Part shown: positions 26,201 to 38,100 of the stretch, piece by piece | Layout: every line of letters starts with the position of its first letter | How positions within the stretch are numbered: position 1 is the first letter of the stretch | Source: Nereocystis luetkeana | Lineage: Eukaryota > Sar > Phaeophyceae > Laminariales > Laminariaceae | Reading direction: 5' to 3' | Length of the DNA: 64,000 bases | NCBI GenBank assembly: GCA_031213475.1 | Contig: JARUPZ010000007.1 | Location: 4,831,586 to 4,895,585 of the forward strand | The notes under the pieces: generated by a model | Told to the model about the DNA's origin: nothing | Database searches by the model: none | Seen by the model: the letters and a program-made list of their open reading frames with translations, nothing else | Position numbers and translations under genes: made by a program

Positions 26201-29200
26201 GCAGACATGCATTGGAGAATCTGAAACCAGTATGTTCAGAAAAAATATACTAGTTTCTTCCTATGGAAACGGTTGACTTTTTTGTTGGCCGTTTGGAAGG
26301 TCTGCGGTTGGTCGGAACACAGTTCCGCCGCTAGCGCCGGCCTTAGACCCTTGGAAAAATAAATGGGCGATACCACCCTATTCCGCTGTCCATGTTATTC
26401 GAGTAGCTATTGCGTGCGGTATTCCGGAGCGGGCGCATTTTTTTAGGCGTTTTGCTTGAACCAGCCTGTATGGTATTTACGCTGGGCTGCATTGTGCTGT
26501 TTCAGGCACGCTATACCATGCAGTTACTATAGTGCGTTCCCCAGTCATAAAATCGGCGCCCCAGGGCGTGTATATAGGGGGCGCGGCACCGAAAAGACGG
26601 AAACACTTTGCTAAACCCGTTTAGGCGTGAAGGACTGCACTCCCATCATGGAGACAAAACACTTGGAAGTACAATCAAATTTAGGTCATCACACAGTGCA
26701 GTACCACTGATAGTAGGGTTAAAACCCCCTCTGAACGGCAATCCACGTCTTGGGGAGAAAACGTACTTGGAGTTGGTGTGGGACATGTTTTTGCAGGTAA
26801 TACAGAGGATTGAGCTTGTGTTTGGTCGTCGTTTTTGTGCGAGCTCCGTAGGCTCTTAGAAGTCAAGGAAAGCTGCCTGAGTATGTCCGGCCCGCGGAGT
26901 TACCCCACGTCACTATCTGACAATGGCAGTTGGTTTTTTACGTTTCTCACGGTTTACCCCCCCCCCCCCCCCCCTACTTTAAAACATGCCGCTACTTGAG
27001 CCAAGGTAACAAAATATTCATGTTTTGATTTTTTGGCGGTTGGTCACAGCTGGTGGCCGAGTTAGATCAATTGTGCGAGGTGAACAACCTTTACTCCGCA
27101 CAAGTGAGAATGATCGTATCACGTAGTGTTTATGGTAAGGCACCCAAGAGGTAGGTACATAGTACTCCCATTGCGGTCTCTGGAAGTGGCTACACCGGAA
27201 ATTAAATTGATTCATTGAAGCTGTCATCCATATACAAGTCCGTCTCAGGCCACTTCTTATGCAGTCGGATTTGCAGTCAGTTGGAAATGGTGCTATCGGC
27301 ACGTTCGCACGAGCTTTTGGCCCAAAACTGTGCGAAACTGCTGTTTCTTGCCTGAGAATGACTTGGACTTGTCCCCAAGACCTATCTAGAGCTGTTTTCC
27401 GCTTCTCCAGGTTGCCCAGTTGCAGGAAATCACCTCCGGTACTTTTCCGATCCAACTGGGTCAAATACGATTACAACCCCCGATTGGATCGGAAAAAACG
27501 TTTTTTCCGATCCGATGCCTGATCGTAATCGTATTTGACCCAGTTGGATCGGAAAAGTACCGAAGGTGATTTCCTGCAACTGGGCGCATGGAGAAGCGGG
27601 AAACAGCTCTAGATATGTCTTGGAGAAAAGTCCAAGTCATTCTCAGGCGAGAAACAGCAGTTTCGCACATTTTCGGGGCAAAAGCTCGTGCGAACGTGCT
27701 GATGGCACCATTTCCAACTGACTGCAAATCCGACTGCATAAGAAGTGGCCTCACAAGCGGTTCATAGTAGGATGCAGCTCACCCTTTATGCGACTCGCCG
27801 GACACCCCACGGCGCTTCGCGCTTGGTGCAAGCAATGTCTGCCTAGTCGGTGAAAACCCGACATGCTCCATCCCGGCATTGTAGGGATGCGAGGGTTTGT
27901 GGTCATACGACTACGACCACGCATGAGATCGAGTACATATCTCCTATCGAGCACACACACCCCCACCCCGGCCCCCCTCTGCTAGGGTCCATGGTCATAC
28001 GACTAAGGCCATGAATGACATGAGTACCCCCACACACATGCCCCCCCTGCCTCCTATATTCTATATATAGGTTGGGTTGGCGTCGGTTGGCAACGACGCT
28101 GTAGAACATGCTGCTCACTACGTGAGCTAGACAACCAGCGTTAGTTTTTGTTTCCCCACCCGTCCCTCCTCCCCCCTATATATTATACATCGGTCGGGTT
28201 GGCGTCGGTTGACAACGACACTGTAGAACATGCCGCTCACCACTTGAGCTAGACAACCAGTTTTTTTCTGTTTTGTGTTTTGCGGTCGGTGACAGCTGGT
28301 GGTCGAGTTAGATCATGTGCGCGTGGTGGAGAACGTTCACCCCGCACAAGGAGAATGATCGTATCATGTAGTGTTTATGATAAGGCACCCACGAGGCAGT
28401 TACATAGTACTCCCATTGCTGTCTCTGGAAGTGGCCACATCGGTTTTTTTTTTTAACTCTTTGAAGCTGTCATCCCTATGCGAGTCCGCCTCAGAAGCAG
28501 TGTTTAGTAGGATGCAGCTCACCCTTCATGCGACTCGCCGGGCACCTCACAGTGCTTCGCGCTTGATGCATGTAATGTCTACCTGGTCGGTGAAAGCCCG
28601 ACATGCTCCGTCTCGGCATTGTAGGCATGCGAGGGTCTATGCTCATACGACTACGGCCGTGCATGATATCGAGAACCCCCCCCCCCCCCGCCTCTCCACC
28701 TCCGTCTTACTGCCCGCCTTCTCTTTCCCGATCACCTGCTCATCGCCCCTTGAATCCTTCGGAATCGAACCCCCTATTACATATAGGTTGGGTTGACGTC
28801 GATTGGCAACGACACTGCAAAACATGCCGCTCACTGCGTGAGCTAGACAACCGGGGTACCGTTTTGTTTTTTTGGCGGTTGGTCACAACTGGTTGTCGAG
28901 TTAGATCAATTGTGCGAGGTGGACAACCTTTACTCCGACAAGGAGAACGATCGTATCAAGTAGTGTTTATGCTAAGGCATTCAAGAAGCAGTTACATAGT
29001 GCTCCCATTGCTGTCTCTGGAAGTGGCAACACCGGAATTAAATTAACTAATTGAATCTGTCATCCATATGCAAATCCGCCTCAGAAGCGGTTCTTAGTAG
29101 GATGCAGCTCACCTTTCATGCGACTCGCCAGACACCTCACGGCGCTTCGCGCTTGGTGCAAGCAATGTCTGCCTGGTCGGTGAAAGCCGGACATGCTTCG

Positions 29201-29820
29201 TCCCGGCATTGTAGGCATGCGAGGGTCTGTGGTCATACGACTACGCCCATGCATGAGATCGAGTACATATCTCCTATCGGGTACACCCCCTCCCCCTGCC
29301 TCTCCACCTCCGTCTTACTGTCTGCCTTCTCTTTCCCGATCACCCGCTCATTGCCCCTTGAACCTTCGGAATCAAAAGTGTGGCGCGCTGCACCGCATGG
29401 TGATGCGTTGGTGTGATCGAAACGTGAGCATCTTGCTGTGGCCGGCGCTCATCGCCAACGCCGAACAGGCCACCGACCGCAAGCGTGAGGGCAACAGCAA
29501 GGACCTGCGGCACGCCTTCGCCACCTCTATATCGGAGGCGGCGGGTATTGATCTCTGGCTCGACGGCTTTCACTTGCGAGGCATGGTCGCGGACGCCGCA
29601 GACCACGAAGCCGCCCAGGCCAGACTCGAAGAGCAGGTATATACACATAGGAGGAAGACTTGTTTGACGCCGCTAGTAAACCCTCTGAGAATTTGAATTA
29701 TTTGATCTTAAAAGTGACCGCTGCTTGTACTTTTTCTTCCTACAGGAATACAAGCCTTTTCATAGTGAAGAGGGACAAGAAAAATACAGCATATTTGGTC
29801 GCAAAAAGCAGCCGGAGTAG
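20224..29820 (+). CDS. unrecognised 742-residue single-pass membrane protein, nine exons
   Basis: Nine exons join in phase: 20224-20537, 20780-21368, 21640-21711, 22118-22291, 22771-23217, 24149-24268, 24622-24801, 29379-29636 and 29746-29820. Intron 4 has a GC donor (CAG|GCAAGA); the rest are GT-AG. The ATG at 20224 is the first in frame and gives a hydrophobic segment at about residues 12-38 (IYLVAALLVGIYFYISFV), probably a signal anchor. Residues about 115-300 are rich in Glu, Lys, Gly and Asp and look disordered. Residues 300-742 look globular, with segments such as NIFLTFFRKMFGG, GGNVPAGATLGHLSNNYG, VQLWGLTHCVNP and LISLVPWWQKTQM. The C-terminus is basic (FGRKKQPE). I do not recognise a family and assign no function. 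Coding exons 3-9 read well; the exon 1-2 join and the exon 7 end (24798 or 24801) are less sure. Confidence 0.7.
27018..29340 (-). mobile_element. SINE-like family 3 array, antisense to the host gene
   Basis: Tandem units of about 560 bp lie on the minus strand. Three units carry a tRNA-like head, at 28057-28138, 28178-28261 and 28756-28853: the minus strand reads GGTTGTCTAGCTCAcgcaGTGAGCGGCATG, and in the last unit box B GGTTCGATTCC follows about 80 bp on, as in tRNAs with a long variable arm. The bodies (27018-27247 with 27751-27965, 28280-28680, and 28880-29300) share GCAGCTCACC, CGCTTCGCGCTTGGTGCAAG, GGTCGGTGAAA and GTCATACGACTACG on the + strand. Further copies lie at 9.3-9.9 and 63.6-63.9 kb. 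No protein is encoded. Confidence 0.75.
27248..27750. mobile_element. 503-bp fold-back element inserted in a family-3 unit
   Basis: Nearly perfect inverted arms of about 240 bp begin GGCCACTTCTTATGCAGTCG and meet at a short centre around AAAAAACGTTTTTT. The arms differ at only about 5% of positions. The element splits the family-3 sequence GTCTCA/CAAGCGG and is bounded by TCA on both sides, a 3-bp target duplication. It has no coding capacity of its own. The class of the parent DNA transposon is unknown. Confidence 0.85.
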
Positions 29821-30227
29821 TAGGGGATTATGTCAGCACTGTTTATGTAAGGAGCTGTATCATACCGCACGCGGGCAAAGTGGTTGATACTTTTGGTGCC
29901 GCCTCAAGCTGTTCCAACTGCGTAGACGCTTGATTTGATAGCATCGCACTCAATATTATTATTGGCACCAGGCATTATTTTTGCCATCTGACAAAGTATA
30001 GCGCTTGCACCAATGACACCATCTACGCAAGAAAGGGAATACATAATTCAGTGACTTCAGGCGTACAAGCAGATGATACCAATCATACCTGAATACTTGA
30101 CGAAAGTAGACTCTCACTTGTCGTTGGTTTGGTTGCTACCTTACGTTCAAGTAAAAAAGGGTTGCTACCAATGCCAACCGGCGTATAGAATGAAGCGTGT
30201 GCGCGATTAGGCCCTTGTGCTGTAGTC

Positions 30228-31761
30228 ATGCCAAGGCCAGACCGGAAACCGTGGTTTGTTTATTTGGTGCTTGCTTCAATCCTCCTCCTGGTAAGATGCG
30301 GGAGGTTATTCCGAACGCAATGCTGGGTCGCCTTCGTGCTTTACAAGAAGCGTTCGAGAGGCACGCTTTAGTTTGCGTCGTCTTCTCTCTCGTGGGAGTG
30401 AGGCGTAGACAGCATGCGCCGCCCTTAGAATGGCCGTGTTTTTCACATGTAGAAACAAGTTGGTCGAGGTCTTTTTGTTTCCTCGATCTCGATGCTTTGC
30501 TGGAAACTGAAGTCTACGGAGCTGTACCTGTGGATGACGATTCTACAAATTTCGAGCGTTACCCAGCTAAACATTTGGTAGGACACCAACCACGTGGCCT
30601 TGCCGTTGTCTTGGCCCCCGCACAGTTGTTCTCACGCCCGCTTCCTCTCCACCCCCCCCCCTCGCTGTGCCCCGATAACACTTGACGTCGGCTGCTGTAC
30701 CCATACCTGGCCGAACCAATACGCGCCGACTACCAAACATAACTCCGCGGGTATCGCAGAAAGCGAACCTGCTATCAAGGCTCGGCATGAAGGACGAAGT
30801 TCGGAAACGTACGTCGGGGAAGGCGACGAACGCCCCACCGAAAGCGCCAGCAACGACTGTTTATGCGGCCCCGACCCGGGCTCTCTCGCCTCGGAACCGG
30901 CTCGGCCATCTTGAAGCGTCGCCACCGCCGCCACCGCCGCCGCTGCCACTGCCACTGGATGCCTCGGACGAGTGCGACCCCCGGCGCCATCTGCGGCACG
31001 TGTACCACCATCGCCACGAGCAGCCTGGGTCACGGCAGTACTACCACTCGTACCAGCGACCGTCGATGGCGGCAACGGGGGTGGTGCCCTTCTTCCATGG
31101 TGGCCCTGCCTTCCCCAGCTGTGGCGAGCTTGCATTCGGCGATGTCGAGGGTGCGACCCGTTGCCTGGGTCACGAGACGCAGGTGACCGTCGGTAGTCGC
31201 GGCGGTGAGTACATGGTGCCGTCGCTGACTGCAGAGCCGGCGGCTGGGTCGCAGACCGTGCAGCCGGTTACCGCAGAGCAGCACCACGTCCACCACCACC
31301 ACGTGCACCACTACCACCACTACCAGCAGCCGACGACGCACACCAGCGAGGCGAGAGAGCACGCTCTCCACGGGCCCGCGCCTATCCCTGCCCAAGAGGT
31401 TCAGCAGTTTCCTATCTCGGTGGTGCCACAAGACGGCGCAGGCCCGGTCCCGGTAACGTACCACCACACCCACCAGCAGGAGCAGACACCCCAGGCGATG
31501 CTCGCCCAGCAGTACTCCTCTTCGCCTTATTATACGGTGCAAGCGCGTGCGGGTGGGGGAGCGAACCGAACCGGGGGACGTGCTGACGGGTGCCAAGTGT
31601 TGGACGGATCGCAAACTGGTGGGCGTGTGCGCAGCAGCGCTAGGCAGGCGCAAGCTGGCTTAGGTCATTTTTTGAGTGGAAGTGGAGTATTCGTGCAGGA
31701 GCACTACAAGGACTGCGGCGGCGGCGGCGGTGGCGGGGGGGGGGGTTGGCTCCAAGGGTGA
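30228..31761 (+). CDS. predicted His/Pro-rich secreted or membrane protein, three exons
   Basis: Proposed exons are 30228-30290, 30413-30577 and 30760-31761, all joining in phase 0 (donors CTG|GTAAGA and TTG|GTAGGA; acceptors GACAG and TCGCAG), for 409 residues. Exon 1 encodes MPRPDRKPWFVYLVLASILLL, a convincing signal peptide or anchor. Exon 3 encodes a Pro run (SPPPPPPPLPLPL), a histidine-dense stretch near residue 250 (HHVHHHHVHHYHHYQQ), Gln-rich sequence, and a C-terminal Gly run before the stop. No domain is recognised. Histidine tracts can bind divalent metal, but that is only a possibility here. Exon 3 is the firmest part; exon 2 has alternatives for its start. An AATAAA lies downstream at 32139. 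Confidence 0.55.
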
Positions 31762-32138
31762 TGTGTAATGTTTGCAGTCGGTACGATGGGGGAGGTTGGA
31801 GTGGAGTGTTTTGTGTCATGACCTCTACTTTGACCAAAGCTCTCACCCCGCCGCATCGCGGACCCGCCATCGTCTTGACTGATTTGATGCATCTAAGGCT
31901 GTTGTGACGTGTGTATATGTTGTTGTGCTGGTTGTCTTACGTGTACGTAGCTTGCCCTGCCCCGCGGGCCCTTTTGTCGTGATGCTGTATACCTGGTATG
32001 CAGCTGGATGCAGACTTTCGGTGGCAGAAGAGCGTATGTCAAATTTGTTGATGAAACCACCGTAAGGGTTGGTGTGTTTTTCTTCGTCGTTTTCGCAAAC
32101 GTTCCGTAAGGCTTGGTGTCACATTTTTGTCTTGTTTT

Positions 32139-32144
32139 AATAAA
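32139..32144 (+). promoter_or_regulatory. possible polyadenylation signal
   Basis: AATAAA after a T-rich stretch, 378 bp downstream of the stop of the His/Pro-rich gene. It is suggestive because of its position. Algal genes often use other signals, so this is weak. Confidence 0.3.
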
Positions 32145-32149
32145 GCGTG

Positions 32150-35100
32150 AGGTATGTATGTACAGCTGTTGGACTGACGCTACTATTCCATGTTACTCAC
32201 GTAATGCTCTCCCTATGCTGTATGCTCTACAGTCGTCGGGGTCGGGGGGGGATGCTTCCGGGGAAGAACGTGTATGGATCTGTAACATGTGACATGTGTC
32301 GCCTGCCTTCCTTTTGGCGTGGCCTGCGATTTTTTTAAATAATTTTTGCTGTTTGGCTGCATGAGCTCTGTGGCTTAACGCATACAGTTTTGTTGACGAG
32401 AGTGTTGCCGAGATTCGTACTTCTTTGCTTTTGATCGAAACGTACAGCTTGCGGAGCGCCATAAAACCGACACTTATTTTTCATAAGTAACAATATGGCA
32501 CTCCCGTAGTTAGTTTTCAGGCGACCTGGCGGAGGGGGGGCGGGGGCTGCAGCTGTTGCGAATCTCTGCTTTCCTTTGGCCCTATGCGGTATCCTGGGCT
32601 ATGATGTCAGCGTAAGGCACACTGGGTCTATTTTGAAGAGTTCGGGAAAACGTATCGTGCTGAATTTGGCTCTTGGCGTTTCATCCAGCTCGAATGCATT
32701 TCGCTCTCTCTCGAAGGCCGCAGAGCTCTATTACTACGTGCGTTGAAGCGTTATATGAATAGGCCTTCGCCTCTGTACACAGCGAAAAAAAAACATCCAG
32801 GCGTATCGCTCAGAGTTATCGTTTTTCAAAGTGTTCTTCGCAGGAATCCCGACGTCGATTCCTCTTGTTGGGTGCGCACCGGGTAATTTGTTCCGAGAAA
32901 CAAGCCCATTGCGTGGCATGTACCTATGACATGTTGTATTTCCACAGGTGTCTCGACTGAGTTGGATGTATATTCGTAGATGACGTTTTCGTATTGTCTG
33001 GTGGCAGCTACGGGTGCAATGGGCGTTGGACGTCATTGGTATTGACGAGAGCCATCACACGCTATTGAATAGTTACGAATGCATGGTTTATTCAGCTACA
33101 CTGATGTATCGCTAGATAGCGACCTGCGACACACCCAAGCGCGTCGCGTCAAAACGTGACTTTCACCTTCGACGCTGAGGAGTAGGGCCCCATACGCATC
33201 TGCATTTTTAATTTTATTTTTAAGAGTAACTATAATCCTGACGCTATCTACCCCTCACAAGGTTGCCATTTTGCTCGCGGCGGGATAGTTGTCGGATCGT
33301 AGCGAGGCGGAGATGGGGCTCTCTGTGCCAGCGTGTGTTCCCGTGCATGCTGCCTAGAGCTACTAGATACGATCGTCAATTCACATGCAAGGGGTCGAGG
33401 GAGGTGAAATGGTTATTTCCCAATAAATGATTTCACAGAAAAACGGTCAAGCTGAGGATCGAACTCGCGTCCTCGACGATGTCGTTTGTGATCTGAGTTT
33501 CCCCCCGTTGTGTAATGGCGGGAGGGGTTGACCACCTCCTCCCCGTACGTATAACGTGCCGTGTTTCCTCTCACACTCCCCCGCTTCGTTTGTTGGATCG
33601 GTGTTGCCTGCACAGCAGTCCAATGCACCGTTTATATACGCTACCTATCGTACGTAGAACTCACCAGTCAATAAGTAAATTCATGGGTTTCCGGGGGGGG
33701 GCACATGGTCACGTTCAGGTGATGATCTCACAGAAAACATAGATATCTGAAAAAACAAACCTTGACGACGCCCTTTGTAAAGGAGTCACCAGCTTTAGTA
33801 TAGCTGGCATGCGGTGTACGGGTACAAAGGGGACCATCTACTCCAGAACAACGTATACTACTGTACACCGCACAGAGTTCAGAGCTGACTTAGTTGTTCA
33901 GTGGTTTTTATCCTCCATGAACGAACAAGGCGTGGCTCCCCCAAAACGCCCTAAACAACATCTGAGCAACGTCAAACCCGTTCAACGTTAAAAAATCAAC
34001 AGCTGTTTGCAACTACTATAAGGCACCATCCCCCCCCCCCCGCCCAGAAGTTCCCCTTTTTGACTTGCACCGCGTTCTACATCTATCCTTGGACACGACG
34101 TTTCCTCACATTGACCTGCCCTGGCCGACATCCCACGAATGGGCTACGCCATATACATGATACCTTCGCCTTCGAGACTCATGCAGATACGCCATCGGAG
34201 GCTACGTTGACCCCCACGCAACAGAGTGCAAGGGGTACACCGCTCGAGACTGCAACGGGACGTGATCCTTCCGCGCAGTAACAAGTCTTATTTAAACGCG
34301 TCGCACCTAACGTAGCCCGGAGAAAACTCCCAAGATCGTCCGGAAACGCACACCACTACAAACGCGAGTTTCTTATGCTACTCACGAACTCCTCAAAGCA
34401 AAAGACGTACGCACAAACGCACTAAAACTGCCGAACAGCACCGTCATCTACGGCGGAAAAAAACAAACTATCACATTTGGTGATAATTTGGTGTCACCTA
34501 AGACGACGGCACTTGACACCTAGGAATCTTCCACCAATCTGAACTCTCCTGAAACAACACAATGCTCAATCAGAAACGTGCAGACACGTAACACGCTGCC
34601 ACCAGACGGGCTATGCTGTGAGCCTCACCTTCGAGCCATTTAGAACGCCTACGAAAGATTTTGCGGGCAAAGACATGCCCCCCCACGCCCCCACAGGTGA
34701 TAGTTCTTGAAGCGCTTCAGTTTTGCCGCTCCTCTCTCTATCCAACTGTTGTGCGCGATCATCGCTTCTGGGTGGTAACCTGCCGTGTAATCCTGCCCGT
34801 GCTTCGTGGTCTAAGCTCTTTCCCCCCGAGAAGCGCCTACTTCGATATTGTTTCCACCTTCAGCCCGGCGCGTTGCATCTGTATCAGTGCACATCTTAGG
34901 AGCGGCTACTTACCCAGAAAGAGAATAGATATGTGTGGGAGGCAGGCGGGGGGGGGGGGGGGTCGCCTCCGCTCGGCCAATTTATCGTTGACGACGGAGT
35001 ACAAGTTTTATATTTCATCTCGATCCTCTATCTATACTACTATAGGTGTAGGTAGACGCTGGCCAGCGGGCGCACAGGCTTGTTAGTCCTGCCAATAACA

Positions 35101-38100
35101 TTCTGTGACTATTGTAGTTTATTACCGCGGGAAAAAAACGAACCTTACTTTTCATTTATTCGAAGGGCCTACTGTTCTTGCGCTTGCCGCCAATTTTATA
35201 CAGCAAATAACACGGCGCTATTTCGGTCTTGTGCCGCAGTTACGCTATTAATAGGATGATATTCACATTTTCCATCGTATTTGTGTAGAATACGCTTGTT
35301 TAAGTACTCCTTGAATATAGAGCCTGTTTTTGCGTGGCATTTAATCTGCTTGCGTTTCACCGGCGGTTAAACTGACGGCGAATCCTCCTTGTGCAGTTTA
35401 TGGCGTGGGAACATGTACCTCTCTACCTTAAGAAGAATGATCAGTACGCGTTCCAGGTACCGTTGGGTAGAACTGCAGTACCTGTTTGACCTTAGAGTAA
35501 CGCACGCGTCTACTCTGTAGCACTTTTTCACGCAGCTACGGCTAAGTTATCCGTTGAGGTGGTAGCAGTCAGCAAGAAGGGCACGCGAGGACAGCAACAC
35601 TGGGTACGAGACCACTAACCGCTGGGACACTTCAGAGCCAACTGTGTCTATCCCATGAGCGAAGCACTTTAGCATGGTCCTCGCAAACCCAGTGGTGTCT
35701 AATCTGCGAACGAAGATCCTCAGCATGGCCATCTTAAATCCAGTGAGTGCCCAACCTATGAACGAAAAATGTCACAGTGGCGAAAAGAGGCACCGACTAA
35801 TATTGACACCGTGGACCCGAATCCTTGCACACCGCAGCCCTCTACGAACATCCCCACTTGTCCATCCCACGCTCACCACCTGCCCCCGCGGACCCCACTC
35901 CTACTGCGCACCACTCCTACTGTGCACTTGACCCTGCTTTCGTGTTTGAAATGCTGTACCACAGACCGGACTCTCGCAATCAGTTTGCTCGACGGCATTC
36001 TGAGCGGAGACTGATGCAGTGTCAGTGCGTAAACAGGACTCGCAGGAGAGCGTCTCGCCTGGTTCAAAGTAGCGGCGGTGTCAATGACTTGTTTCTCCTA
36101 AAGCTGAAGCAACTTGGAGGCCTTGGCGGTAAACTTGAGGAACTCGAAGCAACGTGCACTTGTTGAGCGGATTTCTGCCATCGCTCTGAACCTTCTTTCC
36201 CTTTTGTTACTTCACGCGAACAATGGGGTTGGTCGGGGGGCGTCTGAATTGAACACTCTTCCGAAAACGATTCACGAGAAAGTAAACTTTTGTGGAAGCA
36301 GCTGCTGCTTCGTACGTGATACCCGTGCCTCGGTTAGGGAATGCTGATGTCTTGATCGGCTTAATATGCGCTCGATGGCTATGGAACACCCTCATTGAGC
36401 CATCCACATCAAAAGCGGCTACCGGTACTGTTTACCCCGTGCGTTTCACTCTAGGTCAAGGGTCGACGTGCACTTTCATTACGCCCCCCCCCTCCGTCTC
36501 CTTGCCCCCCCTCTCCTCGTCGTAGTAAGGTCTCTGGCACCTGGCAACGGTGTCAAAGGGTTGTCGAGCCAAATCATGTCGGAACAGGGCACGGTGGACC
36601 CCGCGGCTAAGACACAGTTAAAGAAGGATGGTCTGACTGACACCTCAGTCGCGAAATTCTTGTCTCCTATCTGGCCGCCCAAGTGTATTTTCTGTTGAGG
36701 CATACTGGTAGGCGTTTTGTTTCTAGCAAGGGGCGCGATTGGTGCTGTATTCGCCTTACAGAAAACAGATCGTAACCGCCAAATAAATGTTATTGTTGTG
36801 TACGGCATCTCGAAATGATTACAGGGATAGGTTCAGAAGCTCGCGGTCGGTACATGCCTCTTGAATATGGGATGGGCGGTCGTCCCTCCTTCGCAAGAAC
36901 ATGTGTTTTTTTCTGCCCCCCCCTTGCTCTCGCGTTACAAACCAAGAAAACGCTACAGTATACCTGGTACTCAGCAAATGTTGGAGGAAGGTCAGCAACG
37001 CGCGGTCGATTAATGCATGTCATTACAGGGTTCAGCGTTCCAGTCAGAGGCTGTGCGTCTGTCTGTATGGCTCGCGAAGGAGGGCTGAATCCCGCGAGTC
37101 CGTTCGGGTAGTTTTTCGTCGTGCTGTTAGCTTCGAGGTGTTTTTTTATCCAAAAAGTGTGCCGCATCGTACTCACACAAAACGATCGATGCTCGTGTTG
37201 GCAGGGTTGACGCCGCACGTTTCTCCCGCTTCAATGTTAGGGGGGGGCGGTGTTGCAACGCTGATAAAGGGTTTCCTCCCGTCTTGGAGCTGAGACCAGC
37301 ACCGCTGTTGACGCACACTATAAAAAATGTACAGAGTGTTGCTGAAAAAAACTGGTTATGTAGGGGTTCTGCACATTCTGCGATCGCCAATAAGTGGTAT
37401 AATTGTCCTTTTCACGAGCGTTGTGTTGTTATGTTAGCGTACCAGGGACAAACCTATTCCACCAAACGCCAACCGCGGTATGCACATCGTGGTGCACGTA
37501 TTCAACGTACTTGGCCGTTGCTGTTAGATCTACGCTTCTAAAGTTCAAGAGATGTTCACATAGCTTTTAGCTGTTGAGTGATTCAATGAACCGCAAATCA
37601 CCCACCCCTTGGATTACGGTAAGTATATCCAATACCTGGTAGGCCGTATCACGTCTTCAAACTCAATGCAGATCATGCCAAACTGGCGCTGTTTCAAGGC
37701 GTCTAACGTGTTCCTGGAAAAGAAACATGGAGTAGTCGAGGAAGAACTCTAGCAGCGGAGCTCTAACCATTTTTGCTCTCTACACATCCCCGCGTTCCTC
37801 TAAAATATATTTAGTCAGTCAGAAAGAGGTGGTATACACCAAACTTGGGCAGATGAGCTTGTCCGAAAGACACTCTCCTGGCGGTGCAGCATCATCGCCT
37901 CGTTGCGCCTGGCGGGAACGCCTCAAGATTATCCCCATCTCAAGATTATCCCCATCGGTGCACACGGTAGATCTCTCAGGGACTGGTTCAACCGACTCGA
38001 TCAAGTTCGAGGGATCGACGTCGAGGCCGCGGGCAAACTGCCCTCCTTCCCAACAAATCTTGCCACCGAGGGAGCGTCGCGGACTCACTGCGTGGGATAA

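Larger units (their letters stand above)
24802..29378. other. 4.6-kb intron 7 of the 742-residue gene
   Basis: Starts GTGAGT and ends AAAAG before the exon at 29379. The second half is filled by the family-3 SINE-like array and a fold-back element. In the first half, an ATG frame at 24998-25312 begins like a real peptide (MPRLAPADEETDDEAAWTQV) but ends in a G-run. I cannot tell whether it is an alternative exon, a nested gene or chance. The stretches 25.3-26.1 and 26.5-26.9 kb hold only low-quality open frames. Confidence 0.65.

Noticed and set aside
31030-31653. 207-codon open frame on the minus strand
   Set aside because: Complement of the histidine-rich exon; the Val/Val/Val stretch is the reverse of His codons.
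34000-34650. Coding-like but degenerate stretch
   Set aside because: Fragments read like eroded protein, but I recognise no family and the region is broken. It may be an old mobile element; left uncalled.
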